Assembly (NCBI GenBank): GCA_947631945.1
Contig: CANRNI010000018.1
Span: 1-45,831, forward strand
Direction of reading: 5' to 3'
Source: an uncultured Clostridia bacterium
Lineage (GTDB): Bacteria; Bacillota; Clostridia; Oscillospirales; Acutalibacteraceae
DNA: 45,831 nucleotides
Made by a program: the position numbers and the translations under genes
Shown here: positions 32,028 to 39,353 of the stretch, piece by piece
Layout: each line of letters starts with the position of its first letter
Position numbering within the stretch: position 1 is the first letter of the stretch
The notes under the pieces: model-generated
Told to the model about the DNA's origin: nothing
What the model saw: only the letters and a program-made list of their open reading frames with translations
The model's database searches: none

Positions 32028-32247
32028 CGCACTCCTTATTTATCTGAATAAGTTCTATTGCCTCTTTTTGCCTTTTGCAATAATTGTTGTCGCAATCATA
32101 AATAACACTGATTCCTCTAAAATCATTGCCATTAATAAAAGTCTTACTTTTCACGCGTTTCGATTTTTCTTTACATTCTGAGCAGTCAGGAGCTTCAATT
32201 TCTGTAAGAGCCTCAATTTCTTTAATGTTGATAATTTTACCTGACAT
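32014..32247 (-). CDS. 77-residue Cys-containing hypothetical protein
   Basis: The start is the ATG at 32247 with AAAGGAGAT seven bases upstream. The protein (MSGKIINIKEIEALTEIEAP) contains CSEC and a later YDCDNNYCKRQ, i.e. two Cys pairs that may hold zinc, and ends ...CDVLD. Cys-pair proteins of this general shape occur in early regions of Clostridia phages with no known role. It belongs to a run of tightly packed small genes. Confidence 0.5.
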   Translation of the reverse strand: MSGKIINIKEIEALTEIEAPDCSECKEKSKRVKSKTFINGNDFRGISVIYDCDNNYCKRQKEAIELIQINKECDVLD

Positions 32248-32249
32248 TT

Positions 32250-32663
32250 TCAATCTCCTTTCGGCGGCTCGGGCAGCGGCATCCAGTACGTGACTGCGGG
32301 TTTATAAGAGCCCTTGTTTTGCCAATGCGGAAATTCATCCGTTGCAAAATAAAACATTAGACCTGTGCATTTTGGGTTGTTTTTACTAAAACGATACCTG
32401 CATAGATAACAACCGTCCCTTTCCGGCAATCTGGCTTTAACGCTTATCCAGTCCATATCAGCCCTCCTGTTCCATGCTTCAATAGCTTGTTGTGTTGTAT
32501 CTGCTGCGACCGTACCCCCACACCTTGTACATTCGATATAAGTAAATCCTTCACAATCGGGCATATTGACGAATGTGTGTTTATGTGGTGGAATTTCATT
32601 TATAACCGCTTCTCCGCCGCAAAACGGACAAGGCTTTAATTCTATATCAGGCATTTTTGTCAT
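32250..32663 (-). CDS. Lar-like restriction alleviation domain fused to DUF551
   Basis: A 137-residue protein from the ATG at 32663, nine bases after GGAGG; other in-frame ATGs lie three codons either side. Residues 5-67 form a Lar-type zinc finger: ELKPCPFCGGEAVI, then IECTRCGG and a QQAIEAWNRRA ending. Residues 70-137 are DUF551 (DWISVKARLPERDGCYLCRY ... YWMPLPEPPKGD). Lar family proteins counter host type I restriction in the Rac prophage; many phage members are of unproven function. The fusion of the two domains is common in phages of Clostridia. Confidence 0.75.
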   Translation of the reverse strand: MTKMPDIELKPCPFCGGEAVINEIPPHKHTFVNMPDCEGFTYIECTRCGGTVAADTTQQAIEAWNRRADMDWISVKARLPERDGCYLCRYRFSKNNPKCTGLMFYFATDEFPHWQNKGSYKPAVTYWMPLPEPPKGD

Positions 32664-32904
32664 TTTCTTCATCCTCCGTAATGGTTTTATATTCGCAATT
32701 AACTAATTCTTCAAAGCAATTAAAACAATCATCATAATATTCATCTTCAAACGAATATCCATCATACGTATAAGTTTTGTCGCCAATGTTATACAATGTA
32801 CCTTTAGCGATTTTGTCACAGTCGCCTGTTCTAAGGCCTTTCCGTTCTTTACGTTCGTGCCAATGTTTACATTTTCCGCAAGGTTTATCTAATTCATATG
32901 ACAT
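32647..32904 (-). CDS. 85-residue Cys-rich hypothetical protein
   Basis: ATG at 32904 behind AAAGGAG. It opens MSYELDKPCGKCKHWHERKE with a CGKCKHW zinc-knuckle-like motif, has GDCDKIAKGTLYNI and YDDCFNCFEELVNCEYK, so at least six cysteines in three pairs. Related small proteins ('...CG.C.hw......G.C........') are frequent in phage accessory blocks and may be nucleic-acid binding. The stop overlaps the Lar-like gene. Confidence 0.55.
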   Translation of the reverse strand: MSYELDKPCGKCKHWHERKERKGLRTGDCDKIAKGTLYNIGDKTYTYDGYSFEDEYYDDCFNCFEELVNCEYKTITEDEENDKNA

Positions 32905-32916
32905 TTTCATTCTCCT

Positions 32917-33009
32917 TTAACAATTCGGGATTTTTGAATAAATTATCGGATAACCTTCTATCCATTCGCCGTTGTCAACCCGCTTGCCTCTGAATAAAAT
33001 CTCACGCAT
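32917..33009 (-). pseudogene. Truncated YopX-type protein
   Basis: A 30-codon ORF beginning MREILFRGKRVDNGEWIEGY, which is the highly conserved N-terminus of YopX phage proteins (normally about 130 residues). The rest is missing: the frame ends with TAA after IIYSKIPNC. GAGGCGG lies before the ATG. The start overlaps the previous gene and the stop is just upstream of the ribosome binding site of the next gene. It is probably non-functional as YopX. Confidence 0.6.
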
Positions 33010-33196
33010 TGTTTTCCGCCTCGCTTTCGTTGTTTTTTCTTCCTTCAATTCCGTATTCGCCTTTAAAAATCCAGTCAAGGTCAGATAAGCATATATAGTC
33101 TTTGTTTATGCTATCAATCCTATCATTTATCGTCTTCATGAACTGCTGCAACGAATCAAGAGCTGTAATTATAACTCTTGTTATTTCTTTATACAT
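33002..33196 (-). CDS. 64-residue paralogue of the 83-residue protein at 34.15 kb, frame-disrupted at its start
   Basis: Its second half (RIDSINKDYICLSDLDWIFK then GEYGIE) closely matches the end of the 83-residue protein at 34153-34404 (RADSINQGYIDLSDLEQILK then DEYGIE). The paralogue's upstream segment MKIRRECVKETTR corresponds to MKIPPECIKK at the end of the preceding 74-residue gene plus EITR here, so a one-base shift appears to have cut an ancestral gene. The current ATG (MYKEITR...) lies within the preceding gene, without a good ribosome binding site. Possibly still translated by coupling. Function unknown. Confidence 0.5.
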   Translation of the reverse strand: MYKEITRVIITALDSLQQFMKTINDRIDSINKDYICLSDLDWIFKGEYGIEGRKNNESEAENNA

Positions 33197-33405
33197 TCAG
33201 GTGGTATCTTCATTTCGTTCATATTCGGCAACTCTACCGATTCCGCGTCCTCGTAATCGGCGAGTTTATTGAGAACCTCCGCCAAACAATACAGTTCATA
33301 CTCCGAAAGTTCAGTGAATACCGTTCCTATCACGCCCGGCAGCGCGACAAGCTCCGCATTCCCATATTCATCGCGCATTGTAAGCCTTTTGCTCTTGTTC
33401 ATCAT
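33181..33405 (-). CDS. 74-residue hypothetical phage protein with captured C-terminus
   Basis: A small acidic protein (MMNKSKRLTMRDEYGNAELV, then YCLAEVLNKLADYEDAE). The 'Y....L..KLA.YEDAE' ending is common in phage proteins of Clostridia and normally ends the protein there. Here the frame continues through SVELPNMNEMKIPPECIKK, of which the last ten residues match the beginning of the neighbouring paralogue family, so it has probably read into the next gene after a frameshift. Starts at ATG overlapping the preceding stop. Confidence 0.55.
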   Translation of the reverse strand: MMNKSKRLTMRDEYGNAELVALPGVIGTVFTELSEYELYCLAEVLNKLADYEDAESVELPNMNEMKIPPECIKK

Positions 33406-33626
33406 GATTCACCACCTCCCGGTTTTGTCTGCGGCTGCTCATCCTTTGGGATTTCAAATGCTAGGTCGAGAAGCCACAAGATTACTTTCATCATTGTCGT
33501 TTTCGTTATGCCCATGTGTGTGGGCATCTGGAGAACACGAAGGATTGCCTCTCCTTTTTCTTCTACCGTATAGTCCGAGTTGTCAATTTGATTGAAGATT
33601 GCACAAGCTTTTCCTATGTTCATCAT
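33402..33626 (-). CDS. 74-residue hypothetical phage protein
   Basis: ATG at 33626 (MMNIGKACAIFNQIDNSDYT), with GGCGGAG upstream inside the end of the previous gene, was preferred over the ATG at 33677, which lies within that gene. The body is helical (EEKGEAILRVLQMPTHMGIT then MMKVILWLLDLAF) and ends in a Pro/Gly-rich tail (PKDEQPQTKPGGGES). The 'AI..Fn.i.....t..Ek..Ai..vl.m.th..itK..m..a..WL...' pattern recurs in Clostridia phages; function unknown. Confidence 0.6.
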   Translation of the reverse strand: MMNIGKACAIFNQIDNSDYTVEEKGEAILRVLQMPTHMGITKTTMMKVILWLLDLAFEIPKDEQPQTKPGGGES

Positions 33627-33627
33627 T

Positions 33628-33807
33628 TTACTCCGCCTCGCTTTCAAGATATACTTTTGCACAATTGCTACATTCATGTAATCTACAAAAGCTATCTCCC
33701 ATACTTGGATTTACCAATCGACATATTTGTTCTTCAACATTAAAGAACCCTAAAAAATCTGCCATTTCGTCAAAACTCATATTCTTGATTTTTTCAAAAT
33801 TTGTCAT
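33628..33807 (-). CDS. 59-residue Cys-containing phage protein
   Basis: A well-signalled gene: AAAGGAG nine bases before the ATG. It begins MTNFEKIKNMSFDEMADFLG and carries C...C and HECSNCAKVYLESEAE at the end, resembling the 'M.nfEkIk.Ms.dEmA.fl......C.......C..C...WL..E' proteins that are widespread in phages of Clostridia. The cysteines suggest a small zinc-binding fold. It is directly adjacent to the upstream gene's stop. Confidence 0.7.
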   Translation of the reverse strand: MTNFEKIKNMSFDEMADFLGFFNVEEQICRLVNPSMGDSFCRLHECSNCAKVYLESEAE

Positions 33808-34086
33808 TTATTTAAGCTCCTTTATCTTCTTAGCTAAATCGGAATTGTTGATACTTCTTTGAAGTCTCTCTTTATCGTATATGCGTACAAACAGACCACC
33901 GTTTTTGTCATTTACGTTAATACAAAGTATTTCATAATCGACAATGTTCCTAATTTTGCTCCACGGAATATTGCAAGCCTTTTGATATGTTTGAGGTGTA
34001 GGACATTTTTCTCTTTTGTTGTCAATATTCCAAATCCCTATAAGTGTATCGGACGATACGTTTTTTAATAAATCAATCAATTTCAT
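33808..34086 (-). CDS. 92-residue hypothetical protein
   Basis: A soluble protein (MKLIDLLKNVSSDTLIGIWN, then IVDYEILCINVNDKNGGLFV) with mixed alpha/beta character and a Lys-rich helical C-terminus. TTGGAG is located eleven bases before the ATG. Short 'KLiDLL.......i.I.......' proteins are common in phage accessory regions; no specific family is identified. Confidence 0.5.
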   Translation of the reverse strand: MKLIDLLKNVSSDTLIGIWNIDNKREKCPTPQTYQKACNIPWSKIRNIVDYEILCINVNDKNGGLFVRIYDKERLQRSINNSDLAKKIKELK

Positions 34087-34093
34087 CGTTTAT

Positions 34094-34153
34094 TCATCTC
34101 CAAAGTGATATTTTGTAACCGATGATTTTCGTTATATCTCCCGTGTGCCGCAT
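34094..34153 (-). pseudogene. Stub possibly left from a phage cytosine methyltransferase
   Basis: A 19-codon ORF, MRHTGDITKIIGYKISLWR, overlapping the previous stop by one base and preceded by GAGGTAAGG. 'HxGDIxKI.G..i' is the beginning of a motif that in many phage C5 methyltransferases precedes the catalytic PCQ loop. The match is short and everything catalytic is absent. It may simply be a coupling mini-ORF. Confidence 0.25.
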
Positions 34154-34404
34154 TACCTTACCTCAATTCCGTATTCGTCTTTAAGAATCTGTTCAAGGTC
34201 GGATAAATCTATATAGCCTTGATTTATGCTGTCTGCTCTGTCAATTATCGACTTTATGACCTGCTGCACCTTGGCTTTTCCAAAGCCGTATTTATCAGTC
34301 AGAACCGAAGCAAGCACTATAAGCATAAATCTTGTTGTTTCTTTTACACATTCCCGCCGTATCTTCATTCCCACCGTATCATTGCTTGATTTCAAACATT
34401 TCAT
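34153..34404 (-). CDS. 83-residue hypothetical protein (intact paralogue)
   Basis: Starts at an ATG overlapping the RusA stop (ATGA). It has a helical body (MKIRRECVKETTRFMLIVLA then SVLTDKYGFGKAKVQQVIKS) and ends RADSINQGYIDLSDLEQILK then DEYGIEVR. The conserved 'DSIN.gYi.LsDL...LkdEYGIe' end is shared with the disrupted gene at 33002. The pattern is common in Clostridia phages next to RusA; function unknown. Confidence 0.6.
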   Translation of the reverse strand: MKCLKSSNDTVGMKIRRECVKETTRFMLIVLASVLTDKYGFGKAKVQQVIKSIIDRADSINQGYIDLSDLEQILKDEYGIEVR

Positions 34405-34820
34405 TTGTTTTCACATTCTTCCACTCGGATATATATTCCCGGGATTTTCGCCCAAAATTTTTCTGTAATTTCGGAAGCCACAATCGCGTCGTCTTTCCAG
34501 AAATTTGCGGCGCTCATACAGTCTTTTAAAAGCTTTTGGAGATTATCGGTATCGGGTTTTGTCACACGGTACTCGCCGTCTGTATGTTTGCCGGAAACAG
34601 GAAAGCACCATTTTGTTATTAGCCTTACCGCTTGGTTGTACGGCTCTTTCGGACTATGCTTTGACAGGTACGCCGTTAGCTTGCTTCTTGCGTCTTTGAG
34701 TTCCTGCGGCTCGTAAAATACAGGCTTACCGTTCCGAACGGAAACTTTATGTTCCTGATGTGTGACGGTCGGCGGTATCATAGGCATAAAAAATTCAAGC
34801 GTCATTTTTGTATTTGCCAT
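34401..34820 (-). CDS. rusA: RusA-family Holliday junction resolvase
   Basis: A 139-residue endonuclease that cuts branched DNA during recombination or before packaging. The family signature is present: FFMPMIPPTVTHQEHK near the start, TKPDTDNLQKLLKDCM with the metal-binding aspartates (D91 and D93 region), and FWKDDAIVASEITEKFW (the D-D pair), followed by IPGIYIRVEE. Size is typical (about 120-140). It lies downstream of a 255-bp structured non-coding segment, on the replication side of the early operon. Confidence 0.85.
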   Translation of the reverse strand: MANTKMTLEFFMPMIPPTVTHQEHKVSVRNGKPVFYEPQELKDARSKLTAYLSKHSPKEPYNQAVRLITKWCFPVSGKHTDGEYRVTKPDTDNLQKLLKDCMSAANFWKDDAIVASEITEKFWAKIPGIYIRVEECENK

Positions 34821-34847
34821 AATTTCCCACTTCTTGAAATTTTAAAT

Positions 34848-34952
34848 AACAGTTTTTTTTCGCGCGTCCGTGACATGGAAGGGGAAGGAAATGTTGCGCG
34901 CTCTTCGGCGCAACTTTTCTTACCCTATGTCACGTCAGGGACAAAAACTGTT
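34848..34952. repeat. 105-bp nested imperfect palindrome
   Basis: Three sets of perfect arms nest: AACAGTTTTT (34848-34857) with AAAAACTGTT (34943-34952); CGTGACAT (34869-34876) with ATGTCACG (34927-34934); and GTTGCGC with GCGCAAC around a GCTCTTCG loop near the centre (34893-34914). The intermediate bases AGGGGAAGGAAA and TTTTCTTACCCT also pair with two mismatches. There is no ORF on either strand. It lies in the gap between primase-helicase and rusA and might be a replication origin element or a long structured RNA. Confidence 0.7.
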
Positions 34953-34970
34953 CTATTACTTTAGTAATAG
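34953..34970. repeat. Perfect 7-bp palindrome
   Basis: CTATTAC and GTAATAG are separated by TTTA, immediately beside the 105-bp palindrome and the 37-bp iterons. Confidence 0.5.
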
Positions 34971-34972
34971 AG

Positions 34973-35083
34973 TTTGTCTGTCCCTCGGACAAAAAGGTAT
35001 TTTTTCCTTTTTGTCTATCCCTCGGACAAAAAGGAGTTTTACCCTTTTTGTCTGTCCCTCGGACAAATAGGAGTTTTATCCTT
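34973..35083. repeat. Three 37-bp tandem repeats (iterons)
   Basis: Three copies with an exact 37-base period (starting at 34973, 35010 and 35047) share TTTGTCTRTCCCTCGGACAAA and a following AAAGG..TTTT..CC. Each copy contains a small inverted repeat (TTTGTC/GACAAA). A fourth, degraded unit may start at 35084. The third copy overlaps the last eight bases of the primase gene. Iterons next to a primase-helicase are typical of replication origins. Confidence 0.7.
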
Positions 35084-37301
35084 TTTTTCTTCCCGTCTTT
35101 TTATCTTCAATCCAGAAACCTCCATGCTCTTTTAGACGTCTGCAAATTGTCTTTTCAGAAAATCCCGTATATTCGGCAAGGTCTTTAATTGAAGCTTCTC
35201 CGCTGTCGTTTTTGCAGTTTTCAAACGCCGTTTCAATCGTCTGTATTCGTTCTTCTTTGCGTTGCTCGTCCGTTTTGCTGCGCTTGCCGGATTTCTGAAA
35301 ATTGCTTCTCCATGTCTGTTCTCCGACAGGCTCAACGTCCTTCAAACAACCGATATTATCAACCTCATGTATGGGATATTTGAACCAGACGTTCAGCGGA
35401 GGAGATTTCGGAAATTCTCTGAAAGTACCCTCTATACGCCACGCTGTAAACGCCGCCACGGTCCTTTTAACGTCCTCTATATCGTTTAACAGCAGGTTAT
35501 AACAATCGTCTGTTAAAAGACGTTTGCAGTGCTTCTGCATAGCCGTAGATGAGCACATATCGTCCTGCGATACTTCTTCGTCAACGTCAATTCCCGACGC
35601 TGTCAGTACGTCTGTACAGGTCTTGCATATAGCCTTGTTTTCTTCCTGCGAACGCAGGCTGTCGGTTATTTCAAGCTCAATCAAATCAAGCAGCGCATCG
35701 GGGTCTCTGGCAAAGACTCCGCTCCCGGAAGCTCTGTCCATGCTCCTTTTATCGCCTTGTGCGCCTTTTGAATGGTGGTGGCAGTATATGACGGAACAGC
35801 CGAGCTGCGCACAGATTTTATCAAACTGATTGCAGAATTTTGCCATCTGGTCGGCGCTGTTTTCATCGCCCGTTATTACCTTGTAAATCGGGTCTATGAT
35901 AACAGCGATAAAATTCTGCTTAGCGGCTCTGCGTATAAGCATGGGAGCAAGCTGGTCCATCGGGACGGATTGTCCTCTCAAATTCCATATTTTTATATTC
36001 TTTATGTAATTTCTCGAAAGTCCCATAGCTTTATAAGCGTCAAAAAATCGGTGTATGCAGCTCGGCTTGTCAAGCTCAAGATTGACATACAAAACCTTGC
36101 CCTTCGCGCATTTATACCCGAGCCAGCGTCTGCCTTCCGCTATTGATATACAAAGCTCAATAAGCGCGAATGATTTACCCGCTTTTGACGGTCCCGCGAG
36201 AAGCATTTTATGCCCCTGCCTTAAAACATTTTCGATAAGCGGCGGCGAAAGCTCAGGGAGATTGTTTTCATAATCCGAAAGATTTTCAAAATCGGGCAGG
36301 TCGTCGGTTATTCCGTCTATAAATTCTTTCCAGTCGTCCCATGAAGCTTTGCCGATGTTGGTATCGAGAAGATACTGCATATTTTCGCCGCGCTTTACTC
36401 CCGGCATACGCGAGAGCCTTGACGGGTTCTTGTTCTGCGTATCGACCGTCAGTCCGTTTTTAGCGCATATTTTATACAGGAAATCGACGCGTTTGCGGTA
36501 TTCGGTGAAATCGGGGGCATTGATTTTTATTATCGCGTGAACGCTCTTACTGCCCGAATAAACTATAGCCGCGACGGGAAGTTCGAGCCTCTTTATTAAC
36601 TCATATTGCTGAGTTAGACTTATATTATCGGATTCAACAAGAGCGTAACGGAAATCCGATACATTTTCATTCTTAATGCCGTTCCCGTCAAGCGGATTAA
36701 AACGGATCCATGCTCCGACCTGTTTATTGTAATCGCCCAGAACCGCGCCTATATCGCCGTTTGATTTTGACAGCTCGTCGATAAGCTGTCCGGCCGTTCT
36801 GTCCCAATGGCCTTTTGTCGGAACATATTTTCCGTCTTTGTTTTTACTTTCGTAGGATTTCGTTACATAACCGACGTTTTCGTCGGAATTAAAAAGCGTT
36901 TCAAGATATGTAATCAACTGTTCGACGGGCGTTTTATCGTGCGGTACCGGCAGTTCTCCCTCGGAATCTATGTAACCTATATCAATAAATTTCTCGTTAT
37001 CTTCACAAATTACGCTGTCGAAATCGAGCGGCTCATCGCCGTGATAAATCGGTTTGTAACCGCGCTCCTTTGCCATTTGTACAACGGTTCCGGCCGTCAC
37101 CGGAGTGGAAGAGCCTTTGAAGCTCTCCCACTTTTCAGCACATTCGCCGGGATGAAAACGGCGGGAATCGAGAGACGACCAGTCCTCCCAAACATTGCAC
37201 GAATATCCCTCGAATTTTAACGCCATTCCGACGTTTACCCATTCCGTATAATTGCAGCTGTCGGGCGGAATATATTTTAGTATTTCAGTTAAATTATCCA
37301 T
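35076..37301 (-). CDS. Phage primase-helicase (PriCT-2, primase and AAA_25 domains)
   Basis: A 741-residue replication protein. Residues 1-80 fit the PriCT_2 domain (EILKYIPPDSCNYTEWVNVG). About 120-310 is a primase-like domain (SDFRYALVESDN, AAIVYSGSKSVHAIIKI, then NPSRLSRMPGVKR). About 360-560 is a RecA-like helicase with Walker A AGPSKAGKS (369-377), Walker B IAVIIDP and the VIYCHHHSKG motif. The C-terminus (residues 690-735) is a helix-turn-helix (IKDLAEYTGFSEKTICRRLK). It would prime and unwind phage DNA. It is directly beside an iteron array and palindrome that may be the origin. Confidence 0.85.
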   Translation of the reverse strand: MDNLTEILKYIPPDSCNYTEWVNVGMALKFEGYSCNVWEDWSSLDSRRFHPGECAEKWESFKGSSTPVTAGTVVQMAKERGYKPIYHGDEPLDFDSVICEDNEKFIDIGYIDSEGELPVPHDKTPVEQLITYLETLFNSDENVGYVTKSYESKNKDGKYVPTKGHWDRTAGQLIDELSKSNGDIGAVLGDYNKQVGAWIRFNPLDGNGIKNENVSDFRYALVESDNISLTQQYELIKRLELPVAAIVYSGSKSVHAIIKINAPDFTEYRKRVDFLYKICAKNGLTVDTQNKNPSRLSRMPGVKRGENMQYLLDTNIGKASWDDWKEFIDGITDDLPDFENLSDYENNLPELSPPLIENVLRQGHKMLLAGPSKAGKSFALIELCISIAEGRRWLGYKCAKGKVLYVNLELDKPSCIHRFFDAYKAMGLSRNYIKNIKIWNLRGQSVPMDQLAPMLIRRAAKQNFIAVIIDPIYKVITGDENSADQMAKFCNQFDKICAQLGCSVIYCHHHSKGAQGDKRSMDRASGSGVFARDPDALLDLIELEITDSLRSQEENKAICKTCTDVLTASGIDVDEEVSQDDMCSSTAMQKHCKRLLTDDCYNLLLNDIEDVKRTVAAFTAWRIEGTFREFPKSPPLNVWFKYPIHEVDNIGCLKDVEPVGEQTWRSNFQKSGKRSKTDEQRKEERIQTIETAFENCKNDSGEASIKDLAEYTGFSEKTICRRLKEHGGFWIEDKKTGRKKG

Positions 37302-37303
37302 TT

Positions 37304-38887
37304 TTACGTACCTTTATATGTTTCGGGATTTATGCCCAACGGAACGCGCCAGCCGTTGCCCGCGATTCTGTCAATCAGACCTCTTGCCTCGTCAAATTGC
37401 CACGTTCCCACATGATTAAATCCTTTGCTTTCAAGAAAACGTATTTGTTTCGGCGTTGTCAGCCCCGATTCACGGCGTTTGTTCAGTCTGTTAAGTATGA
37501 GAGCTGCTTTGCCCGCGTTGTCGATTTCGTCGGGGAAAATGCCGTATTTTTCAAGCGTCTGTTTTTGTTTTTCGCTCGGCGGCATCATTTCCCAACCGAA
37601 GGACGGAACATACCCCGCGAGGTCCTCCGCCTGAATGGAAAGCTCAAATTGAAGCGGGTCAACAAGTCGGCGCTTGCGTTTTTTCATTTCGCCGAGTATT
37701 TTGGCAAGAGCTTCCTCACGTTGCTGTACCACGTCTGCGGACGCTTCTTTTTCGGCTTCCGTTATATCTGTCGGGCAGCCGGCATTCTGTTCAAGCTTTT
37801 CGGTCATTTTATCCGCGACTTCCTTGTTTTCGCAGATAAGACAGGCGGGGCGGCAAAGCTCATGTCTTTCGGTATTCCATAGAAAATCGAGTAAAAGAAG
37901 TTCCGATTTACCCTCGCAGAGCCTTGTCCCTCTGCCTACCATTTGCGAATAAAGACTGCGTACCTTTGTCGGACGCAAAACAACTATACAATCTACCGAC
38001 GGACAGTCCCAGCCTTCTGTAAGCAGCATTGAATTGCAAAGGACATTGTATTTGCCGTCCGCAAAGTCGGAAAGAATTTCGGCTCTGTCGGGACTTTCGC
38101 CGTTAACTTCGGCGGCTTTAAAGCCTTTTGAATTTAATATATCCCTGAATTTTTTACTCGTCCTGACAAGAGGCAGAAATACGACGGTTTTCCTGTTTTT
38201 ACAATGATTCAGCATTTCATCGGCTATTGAATAAAGATACGGGTCGAGAGCAGTATCTATATCGCTTGCCTTGAAATCGCCCGACTGAATACCCACGCCC
38301 GAAATATCGAGCTTTAAAGGAATAGTGAGAGCCTTTATCGGCGACAGATACCCCTCTTTAATGGCTCTGGGCAGAGTGTATTCATACGCGAGAGAATCGA
38401 ATACCTGACCTAAGTTTTTCATATCTCCCCTGTCGGGCGTTGCCGTAACGCCGAGTACCTTTGCCTCGTTAAAGTGATTCAGCACGTTTTGATAACTGTC
38501 CGAAATGCAGTGGTGCGCTTCGTCAATTATTATCGTGTCGAAATGACCGCGACCGAATTTGTTCAGACGTTTTTCGCGCATCATCGTCTGAACAGAGCCG
38601 ACGACTACTCTGTACCATGAACCGATACAGGTTTCGTCCGCTTTTTCGGTGGCACAGCCGAGATTAGTCGCTTTCATCAATTTATCCGCCGCCTGTGTAA
38701 GAAGCTCCCCGCGATGAGCCAGAATCAGTACCCTTTCGCCGTTTCTTACGCAGTCCTCTGTTATTTTTGCGAAAACTATCGTCTTGCCGCAACCTGTCGG
38801 GAGAACAAGCAGTGTTTTTTTGTTCCCGTTCTCCCATTCGTTAAAAACAGCGTTTTTTGCTTCCGCCTGATAAGGTCTGAGTTTCAT
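37304..38887 (-). CDS. DEAD/DEAH-box (SF2) helicase
   Basis: A 527-residue helicase with the full SF2 set: Walker A LPTGCGKTIVFA (residues 29-40), AHRG motif Ia, DEAH (122-125, IIIDEAHHCI), GVTATPDRGD (motif III-like), NVLCNSMLLTEGWDCPS and QMVGRGTRLC (motif VI). The C-terminal 80 residues (QIRFLESKGFNHVGTWQFDE) form a domain common to phage versions of this helicase. It would assist origin melting or recombination-dependent replication. It abuts the primase gene (two bases apart) and overlaps the DUF669 stop by one base. Confidence 0.9.
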   Translation of the reverse strand: MKLRPYQAEAKNAVFNEWENGNKKTLLVLPTGCGKTIVFAKITEDCVRNGERVLILAHRGELLTQAADKLMKATNLGCATEKADETCIGSWYRVVVGSVQTMMREKRLNKFGRGHFDTIIIDEAHHCISDSYQNVLNHFNEAKVLGVTATPDRGDMKNLGQVFDSLAYEYTLPRAIKEGYLSPIKALTIPLKLDISGVGIQSGDFKASDIDTALDPYLYSIADEMLNHCKNRKTVVFLPLVRTSKKFRDILNSKGFKAAEVNGESPDRAEILSDFADGKYNVLCNSMLLTEGWDCPSVDCIVVLRPTKVRSLYSQMVGRGTRLCEGKSELLLLDFLWNTERHELCRPACLICENKEVADKMTEKLEQNAGCPTDITEAEKEASADVVQQREEALAKILGEMKKRKRRLVDPLQFELSIQAEDLAGYVPSFGWEMMPPSEKQKQTLEKYGIFPDEIDNAGKAALILNRLNKRRESGLTTPKQIRFLESKGFNHVGTWQFDEARGLIDRIAGNGWRVPLGINPETYKGT

Positions 38888-39336
38888 CAGAAACCACCCT
38901 CGAAAGAGCCGGACTGCGCGTAAGTATCTGTTCTTTCATAGAATTTTTTGACCTCGTTATAGTCGGTATCCTTGTATGTACGCCTGCCGATTCTGCATCT
39001 GCCTTTCGCGCCTACGATGGAATCCCATTTCGGGCGCAAGGGTTCTCCGCGTTTTTTCTGACCGATGCAGCAGAAAAATTGTCCGAGCTGCCATTCCGAT
39101 TTTTGTCTGAGATAAAGGCTGTGCTTTATATCCACATCGCCATCCGCCGAGCTTATGCGCAGAGTGAGCTTTGCGACGGGGCAAGGCGCTGATTTTTCAC
39201 TGCCGTCGAAGCGGTCGCGCTCAAAGTTTACTATTGTAAAGTCATAATCTCCGTCGGGCAGAAGCTGAAAACCGTCGCTGTTAATTTCATCTTCCCAGCT
39301 TAACGCTCTATCGTTTGTATTGTTAAATTCTGACAT
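38887..39336 (-). CDS. DUF669 protein, probable single-strand DNA-binding function
   Basis: A 149-residue protein (QLLPDGDYDFTIVNFERDRF, then DGDVDIKHSLYLRQKSEWQL and FCCIGQKKRGEPLRPKWDSI VGAKG). This is the DUF669 pattern ('LPeGdY.f.Iv..Er.......p...l.i.......i...l.l.....w.l..ff..iG......'), found next to Sak4-like recombinases and thought to be an ssDNA-binding partner. Followed directly by the helicase gene, whose ATG overlaps its stop. Confidence 0.8.
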   Translation of the reverse strand: MSEFNNTNDRALSWEDEINSDGFQLLPDGDYDFTIVNFERDRFDGSEKSAPCPVAKLTLRISSADGDVDIKHSLYLRQKSEWQLGQFFCCIGQKKRGEPLRPKWDSIVGAKGRCRIGRRTYKDTDYNEVKKFYERTDTYAQSGSFEGGF

Positions 39337-39353
39337 TTTTATTTTCTCCTTTG

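Noticed and set aside
34973-35083. The 37-bp repeats as a CRISPR array
   Set aside because: The units are contiguous with no variable spacers and no cas genes.
37397-37882. 161-codon plus-strand frame
   Set aside because: It is antisense to the DEAD-box helicase, whose motifs are complete on the other strand.
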